A stretch of 64,000 bases of DNA from assembly GCF_021432085.1 (NCBI RefSeq), contig NZ_CP090366.1:248001-312000 (forward strand). The letters are read 5' to 3'. A model generated the notes under the pieces. It searched no databases. It saw only the letters and a program-made list of their open reading frames with translations, and was not told where the DNA came from. Both the position numbers and the translations under genes were made by a program. Below, piece after piece: positions 47,432 through 56,850 of the stretch (position 1 is its first letter; each line of letters begins with the position of its first letter). The DNA comes from Stutzerimonas kunmingensis. GTDB taxonomy: Bacteria > Pseudomonadota > Gammaproteobacteria > Pseudomonadales > Pseudomonadaceae.

Positions 47432-48031
47432 TCAGCGGGATGGCCCGGTGACGCGGTAGATGCCGATTTCACCCAGCAGATTCGGCCATATGCGACTGGC
47501 CCAGCCATGCCGATGATCGCGGTCGACTGCCAGGCGTTCGAGTACCCTGGCACCGCTTTCCTGGCACAGCCGCTCGAAATCCTCGAACGTGCAGAAGTGA
47601 ATGTTCGGCGTGTTGTACCAAGTGTAGGGGAGGAACTCCGACACCGGCATGCGGCCTTTGCTCGCAAGGTACCAACGGCAGCGCCAATGGCCGAAGTTGG
47701 GGAAGGTGATGATGCACTGGCGGCCGACGCGCAGCATTTCCTTCATCAGCTGGTCGGGGTAATGCACGGCCTGCAGCGCCTGGGTCATCACCACCATGTC
47801 GAAGCTGTCGCTGGCGAAGTTGCCCAGGCCCAGGTCGAGGTTCTGCTCGATGACGTTGACGCCCTTGTCGATGCAGGCGGCGATGTTGTCCGGGTCGATT
47901 TCCAGGCCGTAGCCGCTGACCTGCTTGTGATCGCGCAGCCAGGCCAGCAGCTCGCCATTGCCGCAGCCGAGGTCGAGAACTCGGCTGCCGGCCGGAATCC
48001 ACTCTTGGATGATGTCCAGATCGGCGCGCAT
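47432..48031 (-). CDS. metW: Methionine biosynthesis protein MetW
   Basis: 199-residue SAM-methyltransferase-fold protein. Motif I is VLDLGCGNGELLAWL (about 18-32), and MTQALQAVHYPDQLMKEMLRVG follows. MetW always neighbours metX in Pseudomonas and is needed with it for homoserine acylation; the precise role of its methyltransferase fold is unclear. AAGGAA precedes the ATG. It starts 9 bases after metX. Confidence 0.94.
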   Translation of the reverse strand: MRADLDIIQEWIPAGSRVLDLGCGNGELLAWLRDHKQVSGYGLEIDPDNIAACIDKGVNVIEQNLDLGLGNFASDSFDMVVMTQALQAVHYPDQLMKEMLRVGRQCIITFPNFGHWRCRWYLASKGRMPVSEFLPYTWYNTPNIHFCTFEDFERLCQESGARVLERLAVDRDHRHGWASRIWPNLLGEIGIYRVTGPSR

Positions 48032-48040
48032 CTTCGTTCC

Positions 48041-49180
48041 TTATACGGCTATGCGGTTCATGTAACCGCGGAAGGCTTGCAGGTAGCGGGGATTGGGGAT
48101 CAGGAAGGCGTCGTGGCCCTGCGGCGCATCGATCTCCAGGTAGCAGACATCCTTGCGCGCAGCGAGCAGGGCGTCGACGATTTCCCGCGAGCGCTCCGGC
48201 GAAAAGCGCCAGTCGGTGGTGAAGGACATCACGCAGAAGCGCGCCTGGGCGCCCTCGAAGGTCTTGGCCAGATCGTCGTTGTGGGCTGCCGCCGGGTCGA
48301 AGTAGTCCAGCGCCTTGGTCATCAGCAGGTAGGTATTGGCGTCGAAACGCCCGGAAAACTCCTCGCCCTGATAGCGCAGGTAGCTTTCGACCTGGAATTC
48401 CACGCTGTTGAAGTCGTAGTTCAGCTTCTCGCTCTTCAGTCCGCGGCCAAACTTGGTGCCCATGGCGTCATCGGACAGGTAGGTGATGTGGCCGACCATG
48501 CGCGCCAGCATCAGGCCGCGCTTGGGAATCACGCCCATCTCCTGGAAATGGCCGCCGTGGAATTCCGGGTCGGACAGGATGGCCTGGCGCGCGACTTCGT
48601 TGAAGGCGATGTTCTGTGCCGACAGCCTGGGCGCCGAGGCGATGGCCAGGCAGTGGCGGACTCGCTCAGGGTAGCTGATGGTCCATTGCAAGGCCTGCAT
48701 GCCGCCCAGGCTGCCGCCTATCACCGCTGCCCATTGGGCGATGCCAAGGCGGTCGGCCAGAAGTGCCTGACTGTGCACCCAGTCTTCCACTGTCACCACT
48801 GGGAAGTCTGCACCGTAGGGCTTGCCGCTGGCCGGGTTGGTGCTGCTCGGGCCGGTCGAACCGTTGCAGCCGCCCAGGTTGTTAAGGCTGACGACGAAGA
48901 AATGATCGGTATCGATGGCCTTGCCCGGGCCTATGCAGGAATCCCACCAGCCGGGTTTGCGGTCGTCCATGCTGTGGTAGCCGGCGGCATGATGGTGGCC
49001 AGAGAGTGCATGGCAGATGAGCACGGCATTGCTGCGCGCGGCATTCAGCTCGCCATAGGTTTCATAGATCAGCTGGTAATCGGCCAGCGTACGGCCGCAG
49101 GCGAGTGTCAGTGGTTCGGCAAAATGCGCGACCTGCGGACTCACCAGGCCAACGGAATCGGCGGGAATTGCAGTGGGCAT
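48041..49180 (-). CDS. metX: Homoserine O-succinyltransferase (MetX fold)
   Basis: 379-residue alpha/beta hydrolase-fold acyltransferase, first dedicated step of methionine synthesis from homoserine. The nucleophile elbow [12 protein letters not shown] (Ser near 146) and oxyanion/activity segment [16 protein letters not shown] are present, and the C-terminal GHDAFLI holds the catalytic His. In Pseudomonas this MetX-type enzyme uses succinyl-CoA although the fold is that of acetyltransferases; that preference is family knowledge, not visible here. First gene of the met-rdgB-hemW operon. Confidence 0.93.
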   Translation of the reverse strand: MPTAIPADSVGLVSPQVAHFAEPLTLACGRTLADYQLIYETYGELNAARSNAVLICHALSGHHHAAGYHSMDDRKPGWWDSCIGPGKAIDTDHFFVVSLNNLGGCNGSTGPSSTNPASGKPYGADFPVVTVEDWVHSQALLADRLGIAQWAAVIGGSLGGMQALQWTISYPERVRHCLAIASAPRLSAQNIAFNEVARQAILSDPEFHGGHFQEMGVIPKRGLMLARMVGHITYLSDDAMGTKFGRGLKSEKLNYDFNSVEFQVESYLRYQGEEFSGRFDANTYLLMTKALDYFDPAAAHNDDLAKTFEGAQARFCVMSFTTDWRFSPERSREIVDALLAARKDVCYLEIDAPQGHDAFLIPNPRYLQAFRGYMNRIAV

Positions 49181-49308
49181 CGACCCTGGCTCTTGCTTGA
49201 AGAAGGCGGCAAAGTCTAAAGGTATGCGCGTTGCAATTCATCCTGAAATGCAACGGCGAGCGGGGCTCTCGCCATTTCCTCGCGGGTTGCGACGAAATGG
49301 CGACAGCT

Positions 49309-51276
49309 TTAGCTGATCTGCGCGCTGGTCAGGCTGACCACCTTGCCCTGCCGCCGCAGCGGCGCCGGTCGGCGCAGCGCGCGGAGCATTTCCGCGGCCT
49401 GTGCCAGTTGCAGCTCCAGTTCGCCGCTGTAGCGCGTCAGCAATTGCCCGCGCTGGCTGTTCTGCTGGCTCTCCCTGGCCAGACTCTTCAACTGCAGGAT
49501 ATGGGTTTCCAGCTGTTGCTTGTGTTCCAGGGAAAACTGCAGCAGCGGCGTCAGCGCATCGCCAGCCCACTGTTCGGCTTCCTGGCGCAGCCGCTGGTGC
49601 ATGCCGATGACCTCCTGCACCAGGGTAGAGAAGAAGCGTCTGGTGAGTGTTCGCTGCTCGGTGAGCAGGGTCTTTAACTGCAGGCGGAACTGATCGGCCT
49701 TGCCTTGCAGGCTGCGCAGCTCGCGCTGATAAGGCAGCAACTGGAACAACGGCGGGTCGATACCCTGTAGGGGGTTTTCTTCGCTGTGCCGCCGGTAGAT
49801 CGCCGAAACCATCTTGTTGGCCCTTTCCGCCTCCTGCTCGAGGATGCCTAGGTCCTGTTCCACTGAGCGGAAGAAGTGCAGGATCGCCAGGTTGATGCCC
49901 AGCGTGGTTAGGCTGCCGGTCAGGCTGCGTCGCAACCGGGTCAGGTGCTCCTCGAGGCGTTCGGCCCGTATTGCCGTGCGCAGCAGCTCACCCTGGCGTT
50001 GCAGCAGGCGCTGATTGGTCTTCAGGTCGAGCAGGCGCTTGTGGTGGCGGTTGTGATCGTGCCGCGTGCGCGCGGTGAGTTCGAGCAGCATCTGCCCGCT
50101 GCCTTCCTGATGACTGGCCAGCACATCGCGCTGCTCGATGACCTTTTCCAGGCGCAGCTTGAGGGCATGCTGACTGTTCTGCAGCAGCGCCATCACCTGC
50201 TGCACCACCTGGTCTTCGAGCAGGCGTTCCTTCTGCGTGAGGATGCGCTGGCTGAGCAACTCTTCCAGCCGTGCCAGCTGGCTGCGTTCGAGCAGCGCCT
50301 GGTCACCGCGAATCTTCGCCATCAGCGCCTGTTTGGCCGACAGCGGCAGGACGTCGGCGCAATCAATGCCCAGCTGTTGCGCGGTGGTGTCACGGATATC
50401 CTCGATGGCCTTCTGCACGAAGCTCTCGCCGGCAACATCGTCCCAGAGCACGTCGATCTTGTTCAGTACGGCGAACAGGCTGTTCTGCGTATCTTCGTCG
50501 AGCTGGCGGATGTGCTGCTGCCAGATCTGCATGTCACTGACGGTGACCCCGGTGTCGGCAGAGAGCAGGAACACGATTGCCTGGGCATTGGGCAGCATCG
50601 ACAGGGTCAGTTCCGGCTCGCTGCCCAGCGCGTTCAGCCCGGGCGTATCGAGAATGCGCAAGCCCTGACGCAACAGCGGGTGGTCGAAGTTGACCACGGC
50701 GTGGCGCCAGGCCGGGACCAGTACGGTATCGCCGCTGTTGCTGCTTTCCAGGCCGGCCGGGTCAAAGCCCAGCTGAATCGCCTGTTCCACCGGCATGGCC
50801 TTGGTCAACGCGACCTGGGCAAAGGCTTCGGCCATGCTTTCCGGGTCATGCGGGTCGAGCGGGAGATTGAGCCAGAGTCGCGGTGTGCGCTTGAGCTGCG
50901 CGATGCTGGTGTCTTCCAGGCGCGACTCAATGGGCAGCAGGCGGATGTAGGAGCGTTCCGAACGCGGATCGAACAGCAGTTCGGTGGGGCACATGGTGGT
51001 GCGGCCAGCCCGTGAAGGCAGGATGCGCTGACCGTAGTTGGAGAAGAACAGGCTATTGATCAGCTCGGTTTTGCCGCGCGAATACTCGCCGACGAAAGCC
51101 AGGGTGATGTGATCGGTGCGCAACACCCGCAGCGCTCGTTCCAGGCGCGCCTCGACGCCCTCGCTGGAAAGCCGGTTATGCGCCAGCCAGCTGCGGTAGC
51201 GGGTGATCTCACGAATGAGGTCACGCTTCCAGGTGACGTAGGCGTCCACTTGTCGATCGAGACGTTCCATGCTCAT
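49309..51276 (-). CDS. Dynamin-like GTPase
   Basis: 655-residue large GTPase. G1 is VGEYSRGKTELIN (about 62-74), switch region TTMCPTELLF, G3 LDTPGLNALG near 220, G4 LNKID near 270. About 350 residues of helical, coiled-coil-like sequence follow the G domain, as in bacterial dynamins. No clear transmembrane helix is visible. Bacterial dynamins remodel or protect membranes, but the role of this one is unknown. It stands alone between metX and yggT with its own direction and a 270-base upstream gap that shows nothing else recognisable. Confidence 0.87.
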   Translation of the reverse strand: MSMERLDRQVDAYVTWKRDLIREITRYRSWLAHNRLSSEGVEARLERALRVLRTDHITLAFVGEYSRGKTELINSLFFSNYGQRILPSRAGRTTMCPTELLFDPRSERSYIRLLPIESRLEDTSIAQLKRTPRLWLNLPLDPHDPESMAEAFAQVALTKAMPVEQAIQLGFDPAGLESSNSGDTVLVPAWRHAVVNFDHPLLRQGLRILDTPGLNALGSEPELTLSMLPNAQAIVFLLSADTGVTVSDMQIWQQHIRQLDEDTQNSLFAVLNKIDVLWDDVAGESFVQKAIEDIRDTTAQQLGIDCADVLPLSAKQALMAKIRGDQALLERSQLARLEELLSQRILTQKERLLEDQVVQQVMALLQNSQHALKLRLEKVIEQRDVLASHQEGSGQMLLELTARTRHDHNRHHKRLLDLKTNQRLLQRQGELLRTAIRAERLEEHLTRLRRSLTGSLTTLGINLAILHFFRSVEQDLGILEQEAERANKMVSAIYRRHSEENPLQGIDPPLFQLLPYQRELRSLQGKADQFRLQLKTLLTEQRTLTRRFFSTLVQEVIGMHQRLRQEAEQWAGDALTPLLQFSLEHKQQLETHILQLKSLARESQQNSQRGQLLTRYSGELELQLAQAAEMLRALRRPAPLRRQGKVVSLTSAQIS

Positions 51277-51546
51277 CCAGCTCCCGGAGGTGTGATTCGG
51301 CGAATTATCGGACCCGCCGTTACAAGGTCAATTCAATCGAAGCCTGACGTGACCGAGCGGCCTTGCTGGCGGCATGGGCGGTCATGGGCGGCTCGGTTCG
51401 AGTCGATGTCCTCGTTCACACCCCGCAGCAAAGTACGAGGCAGGATGGAAAAAGCCGAGAAGTTGAAGTCTACGTGCAGCCATGCGGCATTCCGAGGCGC
51501 TTTTGGCTCCTCGATGCCGCTTTGGCAGCAAAGCATGAACGGCGTC

Positions 51547-52137
51547 TCAGATGAGCATGCGCAGGATGTTCGGCATGTGGGTCATGGTGGCCAGGTTGTT
51601 GACTACCAGCATGTCCAGCAGCTTGATCGCCAGGAAGGCGAAGATCGGCGAGATATCCAGCCCGCCGAGGTTCGGCAGCAGGCGGCGGAACGGCGCCAGG
51701 ACCGGCTCGCAGAGTTGGCTGACCAGCTGTGCGCCTGGGTTATGGCTGCCCGGCGCGACCCAGGACAGGATCACGCTGATGATCAGCGCCCAGAAAAAGA
51801 TGTTGAGGAACAACCCAGTGATGCCGATCAGCGCCCAGACCAGCAACAGCAGGGGATTGCCGATGGTGCCGTAGGCGATCAGCAGGATCAGCGCCATCAG
51901 CACCATCTGCACGATCAGCGCGAGGATCAGCGAAGAAATATCCAGCGTGCCCATGCTCGGAATGATGCGGCGCATCGGCCGCAAAAGTGGATGGGTTGCC
52001 TTGACGATGAATTGGCTGAGCGGGTTGTAGAAGTCGGCGCGTACCAGCTGCAGGATGAAGCGCAGCAACACGATCAGCAGATAGAGGCTGCCCAGCGTCT
52101 GGATGACGAGGATCAGGGCTTGCGAGAGTTGGGACAT
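51547..52137 (-). CDS. YggT-family membrane protein
   Basis: 196-residue protein with two YggT repeats. Each repeat has helices and the NPxxQ/F motif (DFYNPLSQFIVKATHPLLRPMRRIIP and SHNPGAQLVSQLCEPVLAPFRRLLP). The family lies in the inner membrane and is linked to osmotic tolerance in some bacteria. It follows proC by 50 bases in the yggS-proC-yggT string. Confidence 0.92.
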   Translation of the reverse strand: MSQLSQALILVIQTLGSLYLLIVLLRFILQLVRADFYNPLSQFIVKATHPLLRPMRRIIPSMGTLDISSLILALIVQMVLMALILLIAYGTIGNPLLLLVWALIGITGLFLNIFFWALIISVILSWVAPGSHNPGAQLVSQLCEPVLAPFRRLLPNLGGLDISPIFAFLAIKLLDMLVVNNLATMTHMPNILRMLI

Positions 52138-52187
52138 GAATGCTCCTTAGAGGCTGTTGTTTCGTCGCGAACGAAGCGTCAACAGAC

Positions 52188-53012
52188 CTATTGACCCAGT
52201 TGTTCGGCCAGTTCGGCCGAGCGTTGTGCGGCCGCGTTCAACGCCTGCTGCACCAGTTGCTCGAAGCCGCCCGCCTGGAAGGCTTTGATCGCCGCTTCGG
52301 TGGTTCCGTTCGGCGAGGTGACGCGACGCCGCAGTTCGGCGGCATCGACGTCGCTTTCGCAAGCCATGCGAGCTGCGCCCAGCGCGGTCTGCATGGTCAG
52401 TTGCGCGGCGGTCTCGCGGGGCAGGCCGAGCTGCTGTCCGGCAGCCGTCATCGCTTCGATCAGCAGGAAGAAATAGGCAGGACCGCTACCGGAAACGGCG
52501 GTTACCGCATCGATCAGGCGCTCTTCTTCGAGCCATAGCGCGATACCGACGGCCGACAGCAGTTGCTCGGCCTGCTGCTTCTGCGTGTCGCTGACCTGGG
52601 TATTGGCGAACAGGCCGCTGACGCCCTGGCGCAGCAAGGCCGGCGTGTTGGGCATGCAACGCACGATTGCCTGAGGGCGCGGGCCCAGCCAGCGCTGCAG
52701 GCTGTCGCAGCTGATGCCGGCGGCGATCGAGACGATCAGGGGGGCGTGGGCCAGATGAGGAGTCAGATCCTGACAGACCGCCTGCATGACCTGCGGCTTG
52801 ACCGACAGCACCACCACATCGGCGCCGGCCAATGCATCGGCGTTCTGCGCGAACGTCTGGATGCCGTGCTCGGCGCTGATTTTCGCGCGCTGCTCGGCGC
52901 CTGGATCGCTGGCGCGAATGGCGTCCGCTGCGACGCCCTTGGCGCGCAGCCCGCCGATCAGGCTGGCAGCCATGTTGCCGGCGCCGATGAAGGCGATGCG
53001 GGGTGAGGTCAT
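52188..53012 (-). CDS. proC: Pyrroline-5-carboxylate reductase
   Basis: 274-residue enzyme for the last step of proline synthesis (NAD(P)H-dependent). Rossmann motif IAFIGAGNMAASLIGGL at the N-terminus, and the P5C-binding block AVSGSGPAYFFLLIEAM near 170. Start ATG at 53012; it begins 10 bases after yggS. Confidence 0.97.
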   Translation of the reverse strand: MTSPRIAFIGAGNMAASLIGGLRAKGVAADAIRASDPGAEQRAKISAEHGIQTFAQNADALAGADVVVLSVKPQVMQAVCQDLTPHLAHAPLIVSIAAGISCDSLQRWLGPRPQAIVRCMPNTPALLRQGVSGLFANTQVSDTQKQQAEQLLSAVGIALWLEEERLIDAVTAVSGSGPAYFFLLIEAMTAAGQQLGLPRETAAQLTMQTALGAARMACESDVDAAELRRRVTSPNGTTEAAIKAFQAGGFEQLVQQALNAAAQRSAELAEQLGQ

Positions 53013-53022
53013 AGCGATTCCT

Positions 53023-53712
53023 TTATTGAGGGCGTCCGTAGTCGCGGGCGCCGAACAGTGCGGTGCCGATGCGGACCCAGGTCGCGCCTTCGGCAATTGC
53101 CGCTTCGAGGTCCTGGCTCATGCCCATGGACAGCGTATCCAGTGTCAGTGGCAGTTCATCGCGCAATGCGCGCAGGCGGGCAAAGGCGGCGCGCTGCTCG
53201 GCGGGGTCTTCGCTCGGTGCGGGAATGCACATCAGTCCACGCAGGCGCAGACGCGGCATCGCGGCGACAGCCTGTGCCAGCTGTGGCAGTTCCTCTGGCG
53301 CGCAGCCGGATTTGCTCGCCTCACCGCTGACATTCACCTGCAGGCATATATTCAGCGGCGGCAGTTCGGCTGGACGTTGATCGGACAGGCGCTGGGCGAT
53401 CTTCAGGCGATCCACCGAGTGCACCCAGTCGAAGTGTTCGGCGATGGATTTGGTCTTGTTCGACTGGATCGGTCCGATGAAGTGCCAGGTCAGCGGCAGC
53501 TCGCTCAGCTCGCCCTGCTTGTCCAGCGCTTCCTGCAGATAGTTCTCGCCGAAATCGCGCATGCCGGCTTCGGCGGCCTCGCGAATGGTGGCGGCCGGCT
53601 GGGTCTTGCTCACCGCCAGCAGGCCGACCGAAGCAGGGTCGCGTCCCACAGCTTGCGCCGCCTCACGGATGCGCGCTGCGACCTTTGCAATATTCTTCTC
53701 TATCGTGGACAT
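53023..53712 (-). CDS. PLP-binding homeostasis protein YggS
   Basis: 229-residue alanine-racemase-fold protein without racemase activity. The PLP lysine is in LLAVSKTQPAATIREAAEAG (about residues 33-38), and the family blocks FGENYLQEALDK, WHFIGPIQSNKTK and LSMGMSQDLEAAI are intact. It buffers pyridoxal phosphate. First gene of yggS-proC-yggT, divergent from pilT with 64 bases between. Confidence 0.95.
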   Translation of the reverse strand: MSTIEKNIAKVAARIREAAQAVGRDPASVGLLAVSKTQPAATIREAAEAGMRDFGENYLQEALDKQGELSELPLTWHFIGPIQSNKTKSIAEHFDWVHSVDRLKIAQRLSDQRPAELPPLNICLQVNVSGEASKSGCAPEELPQLAQAVAAMPRLRLRGLMCIPAPSEDPAEQRAAFARLRALRDELPLTLDTLSMGMSQDLEAAIAEGATWVRIGTALFGARDYGRPQ

Positions 53713-53776
53713 TACTTGCGCCGCCGCCTTGGGTCTGCGCGGCATTCTACCTGCTTGCTTGTAATTGGGGAGTCCC

Positions 53777-54811
53777 ATGGATATCACAGAACTGCTGGCC
53801 TTCAGCGCCAAGCAGGGTGCGTCGGATTTGCACCTTTCCGCCGGCCTGCCGCCGATGATCCGCGTCGATGGCGACGTGCGGCGAATCAACCTGCCGGCCA
53901 TGGACCACAAGCAGGTGCATGCGCTGATCTACGACATCATGAACGACAAGCAGCGCAAGGATTTCGAGGAATTCCTGGAAACCGACTTCTCGTTCGAAGT
54001 GCCGGGCGTGGCGCGTTTTCGCGTCAACGCGTTCAACCAGAATCGCGGTTCCGGCGCGGTGTTCCGGACCATTCCTTCCAAGGTGCTGACCATGGAAGAC
54101 CTGGGGATGGGCGAGGTGTTCCGCAAGATCACCGATGTGCCGCGCGGGCTGGTGCTGGTCACCGGACCGACCGGCTCGGGCAAGTCGACCACCCTGGCGG
54201 CGATGCTTGATTACCTGAACAACACCAAGTACCACCACATCCTTACCATCGAGGACCCCATCGAATTCGTTCACGAATCGAAGAAGTGTCTGGTCAACCA
54301 GCGCGAGGTCCATCGTGACACCCTGGGCTTCTCCGAGGCACTGCGTTCGGCACTGCGTGAAGACCCGGACATCATTCTCGTCGGCGAAATGCGCGACCTG
54401 GAAACCATCCGCCTGGCGCTGACCGCTGCGGAAACCGGTCACCTGGTGTTCGGCACCCTGCACACCACCTCCGCCGCCAAGACCATCGACCGCGTGGTCG
54501 ACGTGTTCCCGGCCGAAGAAAAGTCCATGGTCCGTTCGATGCTCTCCGAATCGCTGCAGGCGGTGATCTCGCAGACCCTGCTGAAGAAGGTTGGCGGCGG
54601 CCGTGTCGCGGCCCACGAGATCATGATCGGTACGCCGGCGATCCGTAACCTGATTCGCGAGGACAAGGTGGCGCAGATGTATTCCTCGATCCAGACCGGC
54701 GGCTCGCTGGGCATGCAGACCCTCGACTCGTGCCTCAAGGGGCTGCTCGCCAAAGGGCTGATCTCGCGAGACAGTGCCAAGGAAAAGGCCAAGCAGCCAG
54801 AGAACTTCTAA
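53777..54811 (+). CDS. pilT: Type IV pilus retraction ATPase PilT
   Basis: 344-residue hexameric motor that depolymerises type IV pili for twitching. Walker A is GPTGSGKST (about 132-140), Walker B region is DIILVGEMRDLETIRL, and the His box is ETGHLVFGTLHTTSA. The C-terminal AIRNLIREDK motif needed for retraction is present. Length equals the P. aeruginosa protein. The ATG at 53777 is preceded by GGGGAG. Confidence 0.98.
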   Translation: MDITELLAFSAKQGASDLHLSAGLPPMIRVDGDVRRINLPAMDHKQVHALIYDIMNDKQRKDFEEFLETDFSFEVPGVARFRVNAFNQNRGSGAVFRTIPSKVLTMEDLGMGEVFRKITDVPRGLVLVTGPTGSGKSTTLAAMLDYLNNTKYHHILTIEDPIEFVHESKKCLVNQREVHRDTLGFSEALRSALREDPDIILVGEMRDLETIRLALTAAETGHLVFGTLHTTSAAKTIDRVVDVFPAEEKSMVRSMLSESLQAVISQTLLKKVGGGRVAAHEIMIGTPAIRNLIREDKVAQMYSSIQTGGSLGMQTLDSCLKGLLAKGLISRDSAKEKAKQPENF

Positions 54812-54871
54812 ACGCCTGACAACTACCGGGCGCCGCCCGATGCGGCGCTTGCCACGATTGCGAGTACGACG

Positions 54872-56017
54872 ATGGAATTCGAGAAACTTCTGCGCCTGAT
54901 GGTGGAAAAGGGCGGCTCCGATCTGTTCATCACGGCAGGCGTGCCGCCTTCGATGAAGGTCAACGGCAAGATCATGCCGGTCAGCAAGACGGCGATGTCG
55001 CCGGAAATGACCCGCGAGACCGTGCACGGCGTTATGAACGAGCAGCAGCGCCGCGAGTTCACCGAGAACCATGAGTGCAACTTCGCCATCAGCGCTCGTG
55101 GTATCGGCCGTTTCCGGGTCAGTGCGTTCTACCAGCGCAATCTCGCTGGCATGGTGCTGCGGCGTATCGAAACCAACATTCCGACCATCGAAGAACTCAA
55201 GCTGCCGGACGTCCTCAAGAAGCTGTCGATGACCAAGCGCGGGCTGGTGCTGTTCGTCGGGGCCACCGGTACCGGCAAGTCGACCTCATTGGCTTCGATG
55301 ATCGGCTACCGCAACAAGAATTCCAGCGGGCACATCATCTCCATCGAAGACCCGATCGAATTCATCCACCAGCATCAGAACTGCATCGTTACCCAGCGCG
55401 AGGTCGGTATCGACACCAGCTCGTTCGAAGTAGCGCTGAAGAACACCTTGCGCCAGGCGCCGGACGTGATCCTCATCGGCGAGATCCGTACCCGTGAAAC
55501 CATGGACTACGCCGTGGCCTTTGCCGAAACCGGTCACCTGTGCCTGGCGACCCTGCACGCCAACAACGCCAACCAGGCGCTGGACCGCATCATCAACTTC
55601 TTCCCGCCCGACCGTCACAACCAGGTGTGGATGGATCTGTCGCTCAACCTTAAGGCCATCGTCGCCCAGCAGCTGGTGCCGACACCTGATGGCAAGGGGC
55701 GTCGTGCGGTGATCGAGGTGCTGATCAATACGCCGCTGGCGGCCGACCTGATCCGCAAGGGCGAGGTGCATGAGCTCAAGTCGCTGATGAAGCGCTCCAC
55801 CGAGCTGGGCATGCAGACCTTCGACCAGGCGCTGTACAACCTCTATGTGCAGGGTGAAATCACCTACGAAGATGCGTTGCTGCACGCCGATTCGGCCAAC
55901 GACCTGCGTCTGCTGATCAAGCTGGGATCGGAAACCGATGGCGAGCATCTGACCAGCGTGTCCCAGGGCCTGAGCCTTGAGGTCAGTGACGACGATCCAG
56001 GCCGCAGCTTCCGCTAG
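54872..56017 (+). CDS. pilU: Accessory pilus retraction ATPase PilU
   Basis: 381-residue PilT paralogue that helps PilT retract pili. Walker A GATGTGKST (about 129-137), DVILIGEIRTRETMDY and ETGHLCLATLHANN are intact. It follows pilT by 60 bases. The stop codon TAG at 56015-56017 shares the palindrome CTAG with the stop of the convergent DUF4130 gene. Confidence 0.97.
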   Translation: MEFEKLLRLMVEKGGSDLFITAGVPPSMKVNGKIMPVSKTAMSPEMTRETVHGVMNEQQRREFTENHECNFAISARGIGRFRVSAFYQRNLAGMVLRRIETNIPTIEELKLPDVLKKLSMTKRGLVLFVGATGTGKSTSLASMIGYRNKNSSGHIISIEDPIEFIHQHQNCIVTQREVGIDTSSFEVALKNTLRQAPDVILIGEIRTRETMDYAVAFAETGHLCLATLHANNANQALDRIINFFPPDRHNQVWMDLSLNLKAIVAQQLVPTPDGKGRRAVIEVLINTPLAADLIRKGEVHELKSLMKRSTELGMQTFDQALYNLYVQGEITYEDALLHADSANDLRLLIKLGSETDGEHLTSVSQGLSLEVSDDDPGRSFR

Positions 56018-56850
56018 TCGGCCTGTTTTGCATCCCGGCCGATGCGCTTTCCGCTTCTCGCGGCGACGCGCTCGGCTTGGCCGTCACGCTGCGCACCGGC
56101 GCGCGCGCGGCTCATCAACTGCGGGATCAACATGCCTTCGGGCAGATTCTTCCAGAAGCGCACAGGCAGGTTGCTTTCCAGTACGCCGCGGTTCAGCCGG
56201 GCCGGGTTGAACGTGCTTTCGTAATACGCCTTCCATAGCTCGCCGCCGGGGTCCGCTGCGTTCTGCGCCAGCTGCCGCCACTGTGGCGGGCAGGGGCGGA
56301 TGTAGTACATGTCTTGGCCATCCCAGCAAACCCCTTCTTCCGGCGTCGCGATCAGCCAGCTGTTGCCGCCCATCCGTTCGGCGAAGTGTCCCGCCGCCCA
56401 GGGCAGTACGTTGTGCGCAGGTTCGAACCAGGCGACGTGCTGTGGTCCATCACTGGTCTGCAGTGGGCTGAAGCGAAGAAAGGCATGCAGATGGTGGGCC
56501 TCACGTCGGACTGCCTTGATTCGACCATGCAGTTCGCTGCCATCAATGTCGCCGACCATTCGCGCACTCGAATCACCCTGGGTGACCCGCCAGAGCACGC
56601 GATACAGCAGGCTCCAGCGCTGCTCGGTGCGATAGCGCGCGGCCATTTCGAGTTCGTCCAGCAGTTGTCGGGGGACGCGAATGCGCGGTCCGCCTTCCGT
56701 TGAAGGTGCCGGCGAGGGATCGTCGAATAGCCCAGTCGATTCATCGTCGCTGGCCCAGTTCAGCTCATGTGGCGCGACGCGGCTCTGCAGTAGCGCGCGA
56801 GCCCGAACTCGCCACTCCTGGAAACTTCCATCGAAACGCACCGTAACCAT
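56014..56850 (-). CDS. DUF4130 (TIGR03915-type) putative DNA repair protein
   Basis: 278-residue partner of the upstream radical SAM protein. It shows the family blocks RTEQRWSLLYRVLWRVTQGD, VRREAHHLHAFLRF and FAERMGGNSWLIATPEEGVCWDG, then KAYYESTFNPARLN and RFWKNLPEG. In other bacteria this domain is often fused to a UdgX-like uracil-DNA-binding domain; here it is free-standing. Its ATG shares one base with the stop codon of the radical SAM gene (TAATG). The role is inferred from pairing and the SOS box; no activity is known to me. Confidence 0.85.
   Translation of the reverse strand: MVTVRFDGSFQEWRVRARALLQSRVAPHELNWASDDESTGLFDDPSPAPSTEGGPRIRVPRQLLDELEMAARYRTEQRWSLLYRVLWRVTQGDSSARMVGDIDGSELHGRIKAVRREAHHLHAFLRFSPLQTSDGPQHVAWFEPAHNVLPWAAGHFAERMGGNSWLIATPEEGVCWDGQDMYYIRPCPPQWRQLAQNAADPGGELWKAYYESTFNPARLNRGVLESNLPVRFWKNLPEGMLIPQLMSRARAGAQRDGQAERVAARSGKRIGRDAKQAD

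Noticed and set aside
49181..49308. SAM riboswitch before metX
   Set aside because: No conserved pairing or terminator hairpin is visible in this 128-base gap, and such switches are not expected in Pseudomonas met genes.
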